Assembly (NCBI GenBank): GCA_047495785.1
Contig: JBLDXI010000040.1
Coordinates: 1 to 64,000 of the forward strand
Length of the DNA stretch: 64,000 bases
Source of the DNA: Lepidodermella squamata
Taxonomy: Eukaryota; Gastrotricha
Reading direction: 5' to 3'
The translations under genes and the position numbers were made by a program. A model generated the notes under the pieces. The model ran no database searches. It was not told the origin of the DNA and saw only the letters and a list, made by a program, of their open reading frames with translations. Positions 1 through 11,080 of the stretch are shown here, piece after piece. Positions within the stretch are counted from its first letter, which is position 1. Each line of letters begins with the position of its first letter.

Positions 1-16
1 CACATCTCGTGAGAGT

Positions 17-1040
17 ACGACAGATTGATATTTGGCTGGCGAATACTGAAGGACGTGCCCTGATGGCTGCCAAACCTACCGTTCATGCTAAATACGGCAG
101 TGACCACAACGCTATTCGTATCGAAATAAACGTCGACAGTGTAACTAAGCGGATGGAGTCGGACTCTGAAGAGAAGAGATACAACTTCAACCATGCAAAT
201 TGGCCCAAATTCAGGAAACGTCTGTCATATTGGCTACGCGAGCTGGCCGACCCAAAAATCCCACAGCCGGGCGACCCTACAACTAAAATCGACGAGTATC
301 TCGAGGCAATAGTTACAGCCATAAAACAGGCTGCGTCAGAGTCCATTCCAATCTGCAAGGCAAATGCAATCCAAGGCTGGAAACTAACGAAGCCGATCGC
401 AACAGCACTACAGCAGCGCAACGAACTTCAACAGCTGCATTGCGAAACCAGCAGCTCCTACGTAAAAACAGCACTTAACATGATCACGAAGAAAATTGCA
501 AACCTTGTCGGCGAGGAGAATCGTAAAGACTGCGAAAGATGCCTCAAATCAATTGCAAAAAACTTCAATAACCACAACCCGAGACCTGCATGGTCCGCAG
601 CCTCCAGATTGCTGAACAAGAAACAACGCAGACGGCCGCTTCCAGGTCTGAAGACATCGCTAGGCAAGGCGGTGATTCACAGCAATGCAAAAGCTGAGCT
701 GATAGCTAAGACCTTCGCCAAAGTTGTTTCCGCGCCTGCCAAAACCTCAGATTCCCCCGCAACTCAGAAGTTTTGGGCAACAGTAGACGAAGGAGTTGAG
801 AGCTCCGAGAAGACAAGCCCCTTGGCTGCTATACCTGGCTCGCTAAACGTCCGCTTACCGAAGTCTTCTCTGAAGACACTCCTCAAGAAATTGAAAAACT
901 TCAAGGCACCCGGCCACGATGAAGTCTCAAACGTTCTGCTAAAAAACGGAGGAAATAGTCTCCTTAGCCACATGCGCCGGCTCTTCGAGCTCAGTCTAAA
1001 CACGGGCTACGTACCCAAGTCGTGGAAAATTGCGATTGTC
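17..1040 (+). pseudogene. Jockey-like retrotransposon ORF2 fragment (left arm)
   Basis: An open frame encodes the end of an APE-type endonuclease, including the SDHNAI motif near codon 40, a linker, and the first block of a reverse transcriptase (KAPGHDEVSN, then YVPKSWKIAIVTP). Homology stops right there; the catalytic RT motifs are absent and the frame runs on into low-complexity Cys/Ser-rich sequence to 1193. It mirrors 16697-17721. The 5' part of the element is missing because the inverted repeat begins inside it. Confidence 0.85.
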
Positions 1041-1192
1041 ACACCAGCCTGTCTCTCAGCCTGTGTTGGCTCCTGTGGTGGATCCGTCGGCGGTTTCTCT
1101 GCAGGCCCCGCCATCCCCATATTCGGATTCGTGGCACGTCAATCGTTTGCATGTCTCTCAGCCTGTCTTGTTTGTTTCTTGAATCCCTTTTA

Positions 1193-1435
1193 GAAAAATG
1201 GCGAACTAATTGGTCAAAGGAGGAGATGGAGTCTTTGGAGCCATTCCTGCTCTATTGCAAAGATCTTGATCCGCCAAGGAAGCCGTCGACCGTCACGGTC
1301 AGGTATTGGCTGGAACGCTGCCGAAAGTATGGAACAAATTGGCTGGAAAAGTTTCCCCGTCGCGAACGGAGTGCTGTCCTCGGCAAAGCGCGGCAGGTCG
1401 AGCGGGAGCGGCGGATCAAGGCGCAAGCAAAATAA
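1193..1435 (+). CDS. SANT/Myb-like terminal exon (left arm copy)
   Basis: A polypyrimidine stretch and CCCTTTTAG acceptor precede an open frame ending in TAA at 1433-1435. The roughly 80 residue product begins KWRTNWSKEEMESLEPFL, is rich in Trp, Glu and Arg, and ends in a basic coiled stretch (QVERERRIKAQAK). The spacing of W, E/L and a second Y-W-L block recalls a SANT/Myb-type helix-turn-helix. That is a weak resemblance, not an identification. No upstream exon is visible; sequence before the acceptor is low-complexity and then retrotransposon. It may be the stranded 3' exon of a gene broken by the element. Mirror copy at 16303-16545. Confidence 0.35.
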   Translation, partial: EKWRTNWSKEEMESLEPFLLYCKDLDPPRKPSTVTVRYWLERCRKYGTNWLEKFPRRERSAVLGKARQVERERRIKAQAK

Positions 1436-1900
1436 GAACGTTTTGCATTTGCCTCGTTTTTGATAACTCTCCGATTGAAACTGACAATAGTTTATACAGA
1501 ATTTAACATTGATTGCTTGCCTGCATTCTGAGATCTTGATGCAAGTTTCTATCACGTATTATTGAAGTCATGATTGATTTCTCGATGAGATGTTTAGATC
1601 ATGTTTCTAACTGGAACCCCAGTAGTGTTTCATGGCAGTTCTGTTGTTCTCCCAAGTTCTTATCGAAAGTTCGGACCTTGGCGGTGAATAGCAACCCAAG
1701 AAACCAGACAGATAATGATAACCAGACCCTTGGCAACCGATGCTATGATTTTTCAGTTTCAGTTTGCATCTTGCGTCTCAAGAATGCTTCCAAGGCTGGA
1801 GTTCAAAATTCGTTCGAACATGATTTTAACGATTTATTAGACGCATTTCTCCAAATTAAATAAGTTATGTCTTTCATCTTGGATCTTGGGTCATCTTAAT
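1436..1900. other. Intergenic, left arm
   Basis: Between the SANT-like exon and the end of gene A'. I see no coding homology; open frames here are short and without family resemblance. Mirrored at 15838-16302. Confidence 0.5.
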
Positions 1901-1901
1901 T

Positions 1902-2932
1902 TCAAAAGGCAGAGACGCGAACTCGGTTTTCAATGCGGATACAGCTGATTCCCTTGTAAAGCCTCGCTCCAAATTCCAGCGTCCAGGCGACCAGTTCCGC
2001 AATAATCAGCGCTACAGCAACTGGCTGGAAGTAGAAATGAGTCCTCCGATCACCGACTAGCGTGAATATGATACAGCTGATTAGGACAGGAAGTTCGACC
2101 AAATGAAAACAAGCCACAAGTTTCACCTCCCAAGCACCACGATACATTGAACTATTCGGCAGAATCATCATTCCAATTAGGAAATGCCAGGCTAGAAGTC
2201 CAAAGACGAAGAAGTCAGCTTCAAAATCCATTGGTTCACATCGAAAAACTTCCAAACTAACGCGATGGAAGGTTATAATCAACAAGGCAGCAAAGTGAAG
2301 GTTGAGTGCAGAAGTTTCGAGTTTCGGCTCAAATTTTTGGAATAAGCGCAAAACGTAGCGTTATGAACAGCTAGATTCTGCTCTTGAATATCGACGTCAA
2401 ACGATTGCTTGTAGTTGAAATTCACGAACTGAACGATTTGAATTGCCAAACTTATCGCGGTTGAAGTGATCGCTGCTAAGATGCAAACGTCCGACTCCCC
2501 TCGAGTGAAGAAATGGCGAAAATGAAATTCTGCAATAAATCCAAGGCCTAGTGTTACCGTGAAAAATGCATTCAGGCCAATAATATCGATAACATTTCCA
2601 GAGGATTGGTATTTGAAATTGGTCGCAACTCCAAATGCATAGGCCGAATAAGCGAAAATCGGGATTAGGACTCCGAAACTCGCCCAAACTTGATGAAGCT
2701 GTTCAGGGGCTGAAGATTCCAAGCATCTTTCATTCAATGAGTAGAAAACTGCAGCTGAGGCCAATGCGAAATTGATAAAGCTCGATAGACATCGTCCAGC
2801 ATTTGCGCATATTGCTAGAACCTTTACTCGGTACCTTTCGTAGTAAGGCTTAGGTCCAGGGAAAATAGGAGCGTCATCGTTCGTTTGTTCCATTGTCGAA
2901 AAATACTCAAGATTCTCATAGATACTCGACAT
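1902..2932 (-). pseudogene. TM-family gene A', frameshifted left-arm copy
   Basis: Left-arm copy of gene A (14805-15836). One base is missing near 2287 (CTGCC here, CTGGCC in the right arm), so the frame breaks about two thirds through and the last three predicted membrane segments are out of frame. All other residues compared match the right copy. The single-base difference lies in a G run, so it could be a sequencing error as easily as a disabling mutation. The start, ATG at 2932, is the one used in the right arm. Confidence 0.75.
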
Positions 2933-2980
2933 TTTACCTCGGGAAAAATTATAAAAAATATGGCTAGACGTATTTTATTG

Positions 2981-4315
2981 CTAAGCACAACATAAAATAT
3001 CGCAACAAGTCATGCGGAGAGCAAAGTCTAAAATCCAGACAATAAATGCAGTCGGATACAGGAAAAGCAACAAAGAAATTGACTCTGGAATATCGTTCCA
3101 CAAAGACCTGCCCAAAACGTGTCGATACACTGCCCAACTTAGGACAGAGAGCAGACCCAAAACAATGGCTTCAAACGTATAGGCAACAATTGCTACGTAA
3201 AAATGGTGGATACTCAAATAACGATTACGTTGGGGTAAAATTGCGAGGCTCAACAGAGTATGCCATAGGGTTAGCGAGAAAATAACTGCGAACATTGTCA
3301 TATCTTGCAGGTCTGAATCATCTCTGAAGCAAATCGGGTCGAAATTCGATAGAAATTCGTATAGCCTAGTCAAATTTTCCTCTCCGAAAACTGATGTGTC
3401 TAAACATTTCTCCGATTGATTAGTTTTTATTAAAAACTCCTCCTTAAAATCTCTATCGAAAGATGTTGAGAAGCTGTTTGAAATAAGAATGACCATCGCA
3501 ATACATCCAAAGGTACAATTTATGGTTTTCATTATTGTGGGAAGATTCTTCACGTATAAGCCTTTTCTGTAGAGAGATAGGGTGTCTAACTTGCGATTCC
3601 CAGGTACGGCTTTCGGCTTCCCGAAGAAACCAGGCCAATTATGGTTGAGTAAATCGAGAAATATGAGTAAAACTGACACACCTTCGAAACCTAGAGCTAC
3701 AACAGCCGGCCAAAATTTGTCGAGAAAGGGCCGTAGATGATATTTTGAGCCATCCTTTTCCCGGCTAAGGATAACGAATAACACCGCAGTTGCCGAACAT
3801 TGAAGACATGCGTTTGCTAAATATGTGAAGAATAGAGTGACAACTCTTATCTGAGAGTAATAGCGATCTTCGATTGATAGAAGTGAAAACGAGAAACAGC
3901 AATTGAAGAGCACAGCGAAAACACAAAATTTGAGTAAGGAAGAGACATTTGACAGACATTTAACCTCACAGTCAATTTTGACAGGTTCGAAATCCTCATC
4001 TTGGTACTTGTGTTTCGAGTTCAAGTTGCTGCAAGCAGCGAGACAAGGTGATGCGTTGAAGTAGTTGAAAGCCGTTGTGAAGGTAAAGGCTAAGGCGAGC
4101 AGTGAAACAATGCACGATACGGTTTTGATAGATTTGGCCTTTTTAGGATTTCGATGGACTGGTGGTTCTTGTTCGGCGAAGGTAATGACGGATTCTGTCG
4201 ATGTTTTACGGCTGTCTATTACTGATTCGATGGTTAGGTCTGAAATAGACAGGCTGCCAGCCGCAGAATCGCCGGAGAATCGATCACGTGGCTGAAGTTC
4301 AACTGATTTCCTCAT
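2981..4315 (-). CDS. TM-family gene B', left-arm copy
   Basis: 444 codons, ATG to stop, identical in translation to gene B at 13421-14755; see there for domains. The stop is followed within a few bases by an AATAAA signal, and the frameshifted gene A' starts about 50 bp downstream on the same strand. Gene C' lies upstream on the same strand, about 190 bp away. All four left-arm genes read from the palindrome centre outward. Confidence 0.8.
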   Translation of the reverse strand: MRKSVELQPRDRFSGDSAAGSLSISDLTIESVIDSRKTSTESVITFAEQEPPVHRNPKKAKSIKTVSCIVSLLALAFTFTTAFNYFNASPCLAACSNLNSKHKYQDEDFEPVKIDCEVKCLSNVSSLLKFCVFAVLFNCCFSFSLLSIEDRYYSQIRVVTLFFTYLANACLQCSATAVLFVILSREKDGSKYHLRPFLDKFWPAVVALGFEGVSVLLIFLDLLNHNWPGFFGKPKAVPGNRKLDTLSLYRKGLYVKNLPTIMKTINCTFGCIAMVILISNSFSTSFDRDFKEEFLIKTNQSEKCLDTSVFGEENLTRLYEFLSNFDPICFRDDSDLQDMTMFAVIFSLTLWHTLLSLAILPQRNRYLSIHHFYVAIVAYTFEAIVLGLLSVLSWAVYRHVLGRSLWNDIPESISLLLFLYPTAFIVWILDFALRMTCCDILCCA

Positions 4316-4508
4316 GACAAGTAAGAAAGGAATTCCCCTGATTGTTTCAGGTTAATATTAGAGTTATTTCAAGATCCTAAAGAATGCATGCAATTTCAGT
4401 ATTTCATATTTTTCAAATTTGCCTTTGTTTTTTGTTCCGCGGAAAAAAATTCGAGAGTTTAGAAACAAAACCGTTTTATTTTCCTGATTTTCGATAAAAA
4501 CAAATGCA

Positions 4509-5567
4509 TCATTGCCTCGTGATAGGAAAAAGAGTGCTAGTATCGCCCATCCACTGGGCTAAGGCCAGCGTGATAACAACAGGCGCGGCTTGTAGTGCCA
4601 CTGGAAAGAACATCCAAGCGGAAATTGTCGCAGCAGACATAACAATCATGCCAGATACGTAGAATACAAGTCCTAAATGCTTCATCGCCGAAATTTGTCG
4701 AGTGGAAACAGCTGAAATCAGGGCGACTGTCAAAATGTACTGAAGATAAACCAGTGGCAAGACTAGGTAGAAAATCCACCAAATACTGTCGTAATCGCCG
4801 AAATAGGAATCGCCAACGGATGTTCCGAAGTAGAAACTACGGAAGTAGGAATAAGTTGTGAAACTCAGCACGAAAATTAACAAATAGCAATGGTTGCATT
4901 TCAGCAGTAACTGCAGCCCATTTTGCCTCCGCCTTCTCACTATTCTGTCAATATTGATCGGCCAATTTTGGTTAGCAGCTTCGATGAAATGAAGAATGAA
5001 CTGAAGGCCATTCACTCCCATAGTCCAGTTTGATATTTGAGGGAGTAATGAGTCTTGGCGTAAATTTTCGTTCCCAATGCATGTCAAAATAAGGCAAATC
5101 AAAGACGTTGCCATTGTGATGAAAACGAAGATAAAACCAGCCAGAGTAGCTCGAGATTCGATTTTAGGATGGTCGTACTTTGTCTTGAAAACTCGACTGA
5201 ATGCGAAATGGGTGTAGACCAAGGAAAATGCGAGGCATAGTGCTATTACAGGATTCAAATGACTGGAATAGCCAAACGCCAACTTGTAGATCAGAACTGT
5301 AAAAACGATCGCCAGTGAGCATGAAAGGAATTTCGTTGCAATACCAAGCCGATGAAATCGGTGAACTGGAAAAGCCTTCTGGAGAGCTGCTTCATTGCCA
5401 ATTTTGAAACTTGCGGGATGCAGATCGAGTTGGAACAGCTTTAGATGCAGCATATCACTGCTTTTTCTCTTCGAAATGAGATTAGGCATTTTTTGAATGT
5501 TTTTCGCGTTTCCGTTGCATTTTATATGCTTTTTATTATGATTCAGTTTTTTATTACACGCGAACAT
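4509..5567 (-). CDS. TM-family gene C', left-arm copy
   Basis: 352 codons, identical in translation to gene C at 12169-13227. The N-terminal 70 residues are hydrophilic and basic, followed by multiple membrane segments. The start ATG at 5567 follows GCGCAG; a second in-frame ATG 26 codons later could also serve. Confidence 0.78.
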   Translation of the reverse strand: MFACNKKLNHNKKHIKCNGNAKNIQKMPNLISKRKSSDMLHLKLFQLDLHPASFKIGNEAALQKAFPVHRFHRLGIATKFLSCSLAIVFTVLIYKLAFGYSSHLNPVIALCLAFSLVYTHFAFSRVFKTKYDHPKIESRATLAGFIFVFITMATSLICLILTCIGNENLRQDSLLPQISNWTMGVNGLQFILHFIEAANQNWPINIDRIVRRRRQNGLQLLLKCNHCYLLIFVLSFTTYSYFRSFYFGTSVGDSYFGDYDSIWWIFYLVLPLVYLQYILTVALISAVSTRQISAMKHLGLVFYVSGMIVMSAATISAWMFFPVALQAAPVVITLALAQWMGDTSTLFPITRQ

Positions 5568-5683
5568 CTGCGCATTAAGGTGGGTTTATTTGAATTGCGA
5601 ACGTAAATAACAGGTATAATCATAGTAAAAATACCGGGCGCGATGATGCATACAGGTAGTTTTATGTTTTTTTTGCTGCAACA

Positions 5684-6655
5684 TCAGGTGCGTAGTGTAT
5701 TCAATGTAGTAAACAATCGGCTTATAACACAGTCCAGGAAATCGTTAATAAATAAGTCAATAATCCGGAAAATTAGTTCGATTGCGGCAATGGCTGCTAC
5801 TGCAGACATTCTTGGTATTATGCTGCTTGCCAAATTCAGCAGAATCACAGTTAAGGCCATTAAGATCGTCAATTCCACAATAATTAGCACAATCCTCAAT
5901 TTTGGCAAGCGTAACTTGAAGTTCGAAATGCCAAAGCAGAATAAACAGTGCCAATTTGCTAAAATAATCGCTATCCAATCGAGGTAAGTGAATTGTTGCG
6001 TTCTAAGGCCTGATTTGTCGATTTCGGACTTGATTTGAAGAAATTCGATGATAAGTACCGAAATGGCGATGATTAGTGCCAGTAAACAGTGAAAAATCCC
6101 GCAAATCTCCTTTGCAACAAAATGATTCTTCCGGCTTGATTCCGGCCACTTCCGCGAGAATAATTCGATGAGACACAAAATTAGACTGATTGATAGAAGT
6201 AAAGCCATAGATACTGGTAACGTTAGCAGCTGTCCATAGTTGAACTTATCTAATCCGTAACTGTAATCGAGTACCAATATAATGGCCGGAGCAGCAAGAT
6301 TGCAAGCTAATGTGGCTAAAAGCACTAGAATCTCGAATCCAAGACTCACTCTCGTGATCAAGTACCGATTGTTTGAAATCACAAGGCATAGGTACAGCAA
6401 ACTGCCGATGACGCTTGGTAGTAGCGGAATCGTAGCTCGGTAACATTCGTCGAAACAACGCAACTTGGCTCCACATTTCGTTAGACACCCGGACTGGTTG
6501 ATGTAGTCGAAGGCCAGTAGATGGGCAAGGATAAGTTGCGTAACGGCGATGACAGATTTCGCGATTTTGAGTATTACCGAAAAAAACCGATATCGGTAAT
6601 TATCGGGTTCAGGCGGCGGTATTTCGTCTGGTTTAGCACTTGTGTTATCTGCCAT
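5684..6655 (-). CDS. TM-family gene D', left-arm copy
   Basis: 323 codons, identical in translation to gene D at 11081-12052. It is the innermost gene of the left arm. Its start faces that of the right-arm copy across about 4.4 kb of mirrored non-coding DNA plus the spacer, so the two D genes are divergently transcribed from the palindrome centre. Confidence 0.8.
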   Translation of the reverse strand: MADNTSAKPDEIPPPEPDNYRYRFFSVILKIAKSVIAVTQLILAHLLAFDYINQSGCLTKCGAKLRCFDECYRATIPLLPSVIGSLLYLCLVISNNRYLITRVSLGFEILVLLATLACNLAAPAIILVLDYSYGLDKFNYGQLLTLPVSMALLLSISLILCLIELFSRKWPESSRKNHFVAKEICGIFHCLLALIIAISVLIIEFLQIKSEIDKSGLRTQQFTYLDWIAIILANWHCLFCFGISNFKLRLPKLRIVLIIVELTILMALTVILLNLASSIIPRMSAVAAIAAIELIFRIIDLFINDFLDCVISRLFTTLNTLRT

Positions 6656-8425
6656 AATGCTTTGCCTGGCTCAAGTTGATGATGATTATGATGAAGATGG
6701 CATGAGAGCAGTGCTTAACGACGTTGTGAAGCGCTCTCTATAGGTAACAAAGCGTCGCGACATGGTAAACAAATTATTGAGCCGGCGCTTTGTTTACGAT
6801 AACGCGATTGTGTGCGCAGTATTATTTCAAGCTCACTTCCACTCTCGGAAAAAAATCAAGCAAATTAAAAAAATAACAAACAAATATATTTTGCGGGTAA
6901 ATTTTATTTAGTTCTCCTGAGCTCAGCAAGGGTCTATTTCACCGCCTCGAAAATAATTGTGAAATTCAATTTTTATTCAACTTTTGGAGCGTACCGGAGT
7001 CGACAAACAGAATCTTCGTTGTTGTCGAGCGCAGATTATACTGAGACAACCCAGAAGCCGCCCGTATTTTAGGATGAGTCAGAAGCACATCGATAGAGCT
7101 CCAGGGGCTGCTTAATACCGTATCATGATCGTATACAATTTTGGTTCCTTCGGATTCTCAATCGTACAAGAGAAGTGTTTCTGTATTCTGAGCCATCCAA
7201 GATTGCTTAAATCCACAGGCTGATGAAGTGAAAATATATGCAGTATGGACATCTCTGCACTCACAGGCAATTTACGCTTAATCTCTATTTACGGGTAAAA
7301 TTTGAGCGCGTTTACGGGTAAAACCTCTCAATAAAAATGACGCGTAAATATTGCCTAATTTTACGCTTAAATATCTTTTACGCTTCAATATTGACCTAAA
7401 TTTACGCGTTAATATCCCGACTAGGCAGACATTAACGCGTAAACCCTCAATCAAACGTTATTATTGATATTATTCTGAAATGAATCTCGGGAAAATTCCT
7501 CTACTTGCGCACATGAGGAATAAACTCAACAAAAAGACCATTGATTATACGAAGCGTGTTTTATTTCAGGTTAAACGTGGTATTTGAATTTTTTCTTAAT
7601 TAATTTTCCAGCGAGTTTCTAGGTTTAATTAATATGTTGTTTTGTTTAATAAAAATGCATTAAAATACAAGAGAGATTTTTTACATTTTTGCTTCATAAT
7701 TTGAAATCCTTCGATGAGCGCACGTTTCATACAAAATATAGGTGATGATACACGAAATCAAAGGAAGAATGAGAAAGAATGAGGAGAAGTCACAACGGGA
7801 AGAAGAAGACACATGTAGTAGTATACAGAGATATTATTATTCTCGATTAAAAAATTGAATATTTACAATTTGAATTTTTCCCCTAACAAAAAGGCTTATA
7901 TAATAACAGCATAAATACAGTATGATACAATAATATTATGGAGGAGACGCGACCACATGGAAAATACACCGCTCAAAACAGAAAAATATTTACACTAGAC
8001 GCCATAAAACATAAAGCATGAAACGGAATAACAATGTTTATTGTCGCTGGATAAATTAAGGCGTTGAATTTCGTTGAATATAGTTTGAAGAGGAGTGTTC
8101 GGAAGATTATTTTGCAAAAACGATTCGAGCTAACAACTAATAAATTGTAAGCAACGAGAGTTTAGAAATCAGCGAAATTCAGGCGACAAAGAAAAGTGCG
8201 GCAGATATGCGTCTCTCGCCCCAGGAAAGTTTTTATTCGATCTTTAATCAAAGAAAAAAATTATTCGCTCGTAATGAACGGTAATATTTACACACATTTC
8301 ATTGCATATATCGCCATAACAGCGACATCTGAGCAGCAAGCTGAGCACGCCTAAATTCTCCTTTAAGTATTGATATTTACTGAAATCTAAATTATAATCG
8401 TTGAAAATTACGGGAGCATCGATTC
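6656..8425. other. Non-coding inner part of left arm
   Basis: AT-rich sequence upstream of gene D'. It holds the TTTACG motif cluster (7271-7443) and presumably the D' promoter, with a run of ATCATC-type repeats just before the start. I see no convincing coding sequence. Mirrored at 9312-11080. Confidence 0.6.
7271..7443. repeat. Cluster of TTTACGCNTAA-type motifs (left arm)
   Basis: About eight copies of a 10-12 bp near-palindromic motif occur within 173 bp in both orientations: TTTACGCTTAA, TTTACGGGTAAA twice, ACGCGTAAATATTG, TTTACGCTTAAATA, TTTACGCTTCAATATTG, TTTACGCGTTAATA, TTAACGCGTAAA. The core resembles TTTACGCGTAAA. It could be a transcription-factor or origin-type binding array, or a decayed repeat. 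Confidence 0.6.
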
Positions 8426-8995
8426 TTATACGACGGCTGAAACCAAAACATAGCCTGCAGCGCTGTCAGTGACAAAGCAAAGCACGAGTGATAAGTTGGA
8501 TTTCCCGTAGCAAAAAAATATCCCGATATTGATTAACAAAGTGATTGTTATAATGATCGCGTAATAATAAAGCAGTTTAACAAGGAGGCTAATAAGAATG
8601 AGAAAGAACAAAACGCCAATGAAACAGACGCAAAGCTTTGAACGTAAAGCGAAAACTTGACTAAGCAGTCGTGAGCGGATAACAGCTAGGAAACCTCGCG
8701 CGGACAATGCTAGCACTTTAACGGCAGCAAAGCCGGCGACGCCGGCCAACGAATATGCGATTAAAGCCAAGCCGATAGGGATTGAGAGCAAAGCGGCCGC
8801 CGACCTTTCAAGGCCGATCGCTAACTTTCCCCTCAGTCTCCGCGCCCTGAAACATAGACAACACTGTAATATATTGGAAACTAACAATTCTAAGATTCTT
8901 CTGCTTTGATCAGCGATTTTTTTGGCAAAAATGGCTTGAAAAATTAGTTTATCCAGGTTCAGAGCTTGACCCTTTTCAGCTCGAACAAATTTCAC
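8426..8995 (-). CDS. Possible last exon of a small membrane protein
   Basis: An open frame of about 189 codons ends at 8426. It has no ATG; its first codon GTG directly follows a plausible acceptor (TTTTCTATAG, just above 8995), so it could be a terminal exon. Three hydrophobic stretches are visible: an Ala/Leu/Ile-rich one in the middle, then two long Leu/Ile/Phe-rich ones near the C-terminus around a YYYAIIITITLL run. Basic residues separate them. It does not show the W-H-x-LP motif of the neighbouring TM family. The last 33 codons lie in the left arm; the rest is in the unique spacer, so the mirror copy is truncated. It may be chance in hydrophobic AT-rich sequence. Confidence 0.3.
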   Translation of the reverse strand: MKFVRAEKGQALNLDKLIFQAIFAKKIADQSRRILELLVSNILQCCLCFRARRLRGKLAIGLERSAAALLSIPIGLALIAYSLAGVAGFAAVKVLALSARGFLAVIRSRLLSQVFALRSKLCVCFIGVLFFLILISLLVKLLYYYAIIITITLLINIGIFFCYGKSNLSLVLCFVTDSAAGYVLVSAVV

Positions 8996-9212
8996 TATAG
9001 AAAAGATCGATAGTTTCCTTTCTGTTACAGTGTCGTCTATGCCCTAAATAAGCCGCTTTAGTCTATAACAGTGCGGAGTAAGAGGACTCAGTAGTTGAAA
9101 GGAATAATTGTTTCTGTTGAGTGGCGGAATCCCTTTTCAAAATTGTCAGCCGCTCCAATTCACAAATTATTGAAGAGAAATCAGCGTTTACGTGAGAAAT
9201 ATTTAACAATGA
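8525..9212. other. 688 bp unique spacer at palindrome centre
   Basis: Sequence present once between the two arms. Symmetry breaks at 8525/9212, just after a shared run of seven A. It holds most of the reading frame described at 8426-8995 and otherwise no feature I recognise. A spacer this long is unlike the zero-length loop of a simple hairpin read artefact, though a fold-back with loop loss could still leave one. Confidence 0.85.
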
Positions 9213-9311
9213 GGGATATTTTTTTGCTACGGGAAATCCAACTTATCACTCGTGCTTTGCTTTGTCACTGACAGCGCTGCAGGCTATGTTTTGGTTTCAG
9301 CCGTCGTATAA

Positions 9312-11080
9312 GAATCGATGCTCCCGTAATTTTCAACGATTATAATTTAGATTTCAGTAAATATCAATACTTAAAGGAGAATTTAGGCGTGCTCAGCTTG
9401 CTGCTCAGATGTCGCTGTTATGGCGATATATGCAATGAAATGTGTGTAAATATTACCGTTCATTACGAGCGAATAATTTTTTTCTTTGATTAAAGATCGA
9501 ATAAAAACTTTCCTGGGGCGAGAGACGCATATCTGCCGCACTTTTCTTTGTCGCCTGAATTTCGCTGATTTCTAAACTCTCGTTGCTTACAATTTATTAG
9601 TTGTTAGCTCGAATCGTTTTTGCAAAATAATCTTCCGAACACTCCTCTTCAAACTATATTCAACGAAATTCAACGCCTTAATTTATCCAGCGACAATAAA
9701 CATTGTTATTCCGTTTCATGCTTTATGTTTTATGGCGTCTAGTGTAAATATTTTTCTGTTTTGAGCGGTGTATTTTCCATGTGGTCGCGTCTCCTCCATA
9801 ATATTATTGTATCATACTGTATTTATGCTGTTATTATATAAGCCTTTTTGTTAGGGAAAAATTCAAATTGTAAATATTCAATTTTTTAATCGAGAATAAT
9901 AATATCTCTGTATACTACTACATGTGTCTTCTTCTTCCCGTTGTGACTTCTCCTCATTCTTTCTCATTCTTCCTTTGATTTCGTGTATCATCACCTATAT
10001 TTTGTATGAAACGTGCGCTCATCGAAGGATTTCAAATTATGAAGCAAAAATGTAAAAAATCTCTCTTGTATTTTAATGCATTTTTATTAAACAAAACAAC
10101 ATATTAATTAAACCTAGAAACTCGCTGGAAAATTAATTAAGAAAAAATTCAAATACCACGTTTAACCTGAAATAAAACACGCTTCGTATAATCAATGGTC
10201 TTTTTGTTGAGTTTATTCCTCATGTGCGCAAGTAGAGGAATTTTCCCGAGATTCATTTCAGAATAATATCAATAATAACGTTTGATTGAGGGTTTACGCG
10301 TTAATGTCTGCCTAGTCGGGATATTAACGCGTAAATTTAGGTCAATATTGAAGCGTAAAAGATATTTAAGCGTAAAATTAGGCAATATTTACGCGTCATT
10401 TTTATTGAGAGGTTTTACCCGTAAACGCGCTCAAATTTTACCCGTAAATAGAGATTAAGCGTAAATTGCCTGTGAGTGCAGAGATGTCCATACTGCATAT
10501 ATTTTCACTTCATCAGCCTGTGGATTTAAGCAATCTTGGATGGCTCAGAATACAGAAACACTTCTCTTGTACGATTGAGAATCCGAAGGAACCAAAATTG
10601 TATACGATCATGATACGGTATTAAGCAGCCCCTGGAGCTCTATCGATGTGCTTCTGACTCATCCTAAAATACGGGCGGCTTCTGGGTTGTCTCAGTATAA
10701 TCTGCGCTCGACAACAACGAAGATTCTGTTTGTCGACTCCGGTACGCTCCAAAAGTTGAATAAAAATTGAATTTCACAATTATTTTCGAGGCGGTGAAAT
10801 AGACCCTTGCTGAGCTCAGGAGAACTAAATAAAATTTACCCGCAAAATATATTTGTTTGTTATTTTTTTAATTTGCTTGATTTTTTTCCGAGAGTGGAAG
10901 TGAGCTTGAAATAATACTGCGCACACAATCGCGTTATCGTAAACAAAGCGCCGGCTCAATAATTTGTTTACCATGTCGCGACGCTTTGTTACCTATAGAG
11001 AGCGCTTCACAACGTCGTTAAGCACTGCTCTCATGCCATCTTCATCATAATCATCATCAACTTGAGCCAGGCAAAGCATT
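9312..11080. other. Non-coding inner part of right arm
   Basis: Mirror of 6656-8425: AT-rich upstream region of gene D with the TTTACG motif cluster and no coding sequence I can support. Confidence 0.6.
10293..10465. repeat. Cluster of TTTACGCNTAA-type motifs (right arm)
   Basis: Mirror copy of 7271-7443. Both clusters sit 0.6-0.8 kb upstream of the divergent D genes, so a regulatory role for the membrane-protein cluster is possible but not shown. Confidence 0.6.

Larger units (their letters stand above)
17..8524 (+). repeat. Left arm of giant inverted repeat (palindrome)
   Basis: This 8508 bp arm is the reverse complement of 9213-17721. Wherever I compared the arms they are identical except for three one-base length differences in homopolymers: G versus GG near 2287/15450, T6 versus T7 near 2955/14782, and C4 versus C3 near 7880/9855. 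I saw no substitutions. The outer breakpoint (position 17) lies inside the endonuclease part of a Jockey-like retrotransposon; the inner one (8524) lies in a short membrane-protein reading frame. Genes A', B', C' and D' and a SANT-like exon lie in the arm. Identity this high means recent duplication, ongoing gene conversion, or an assembly fold-back. Confidence 0.95.

Noticed and set aside
1022-1192. N-terminal extension of the SANT-like frame
   Set aside because: It overlaps the RT end in another frame and low-complexity sequence; the family-like part begins only after the acceptor at 1192.
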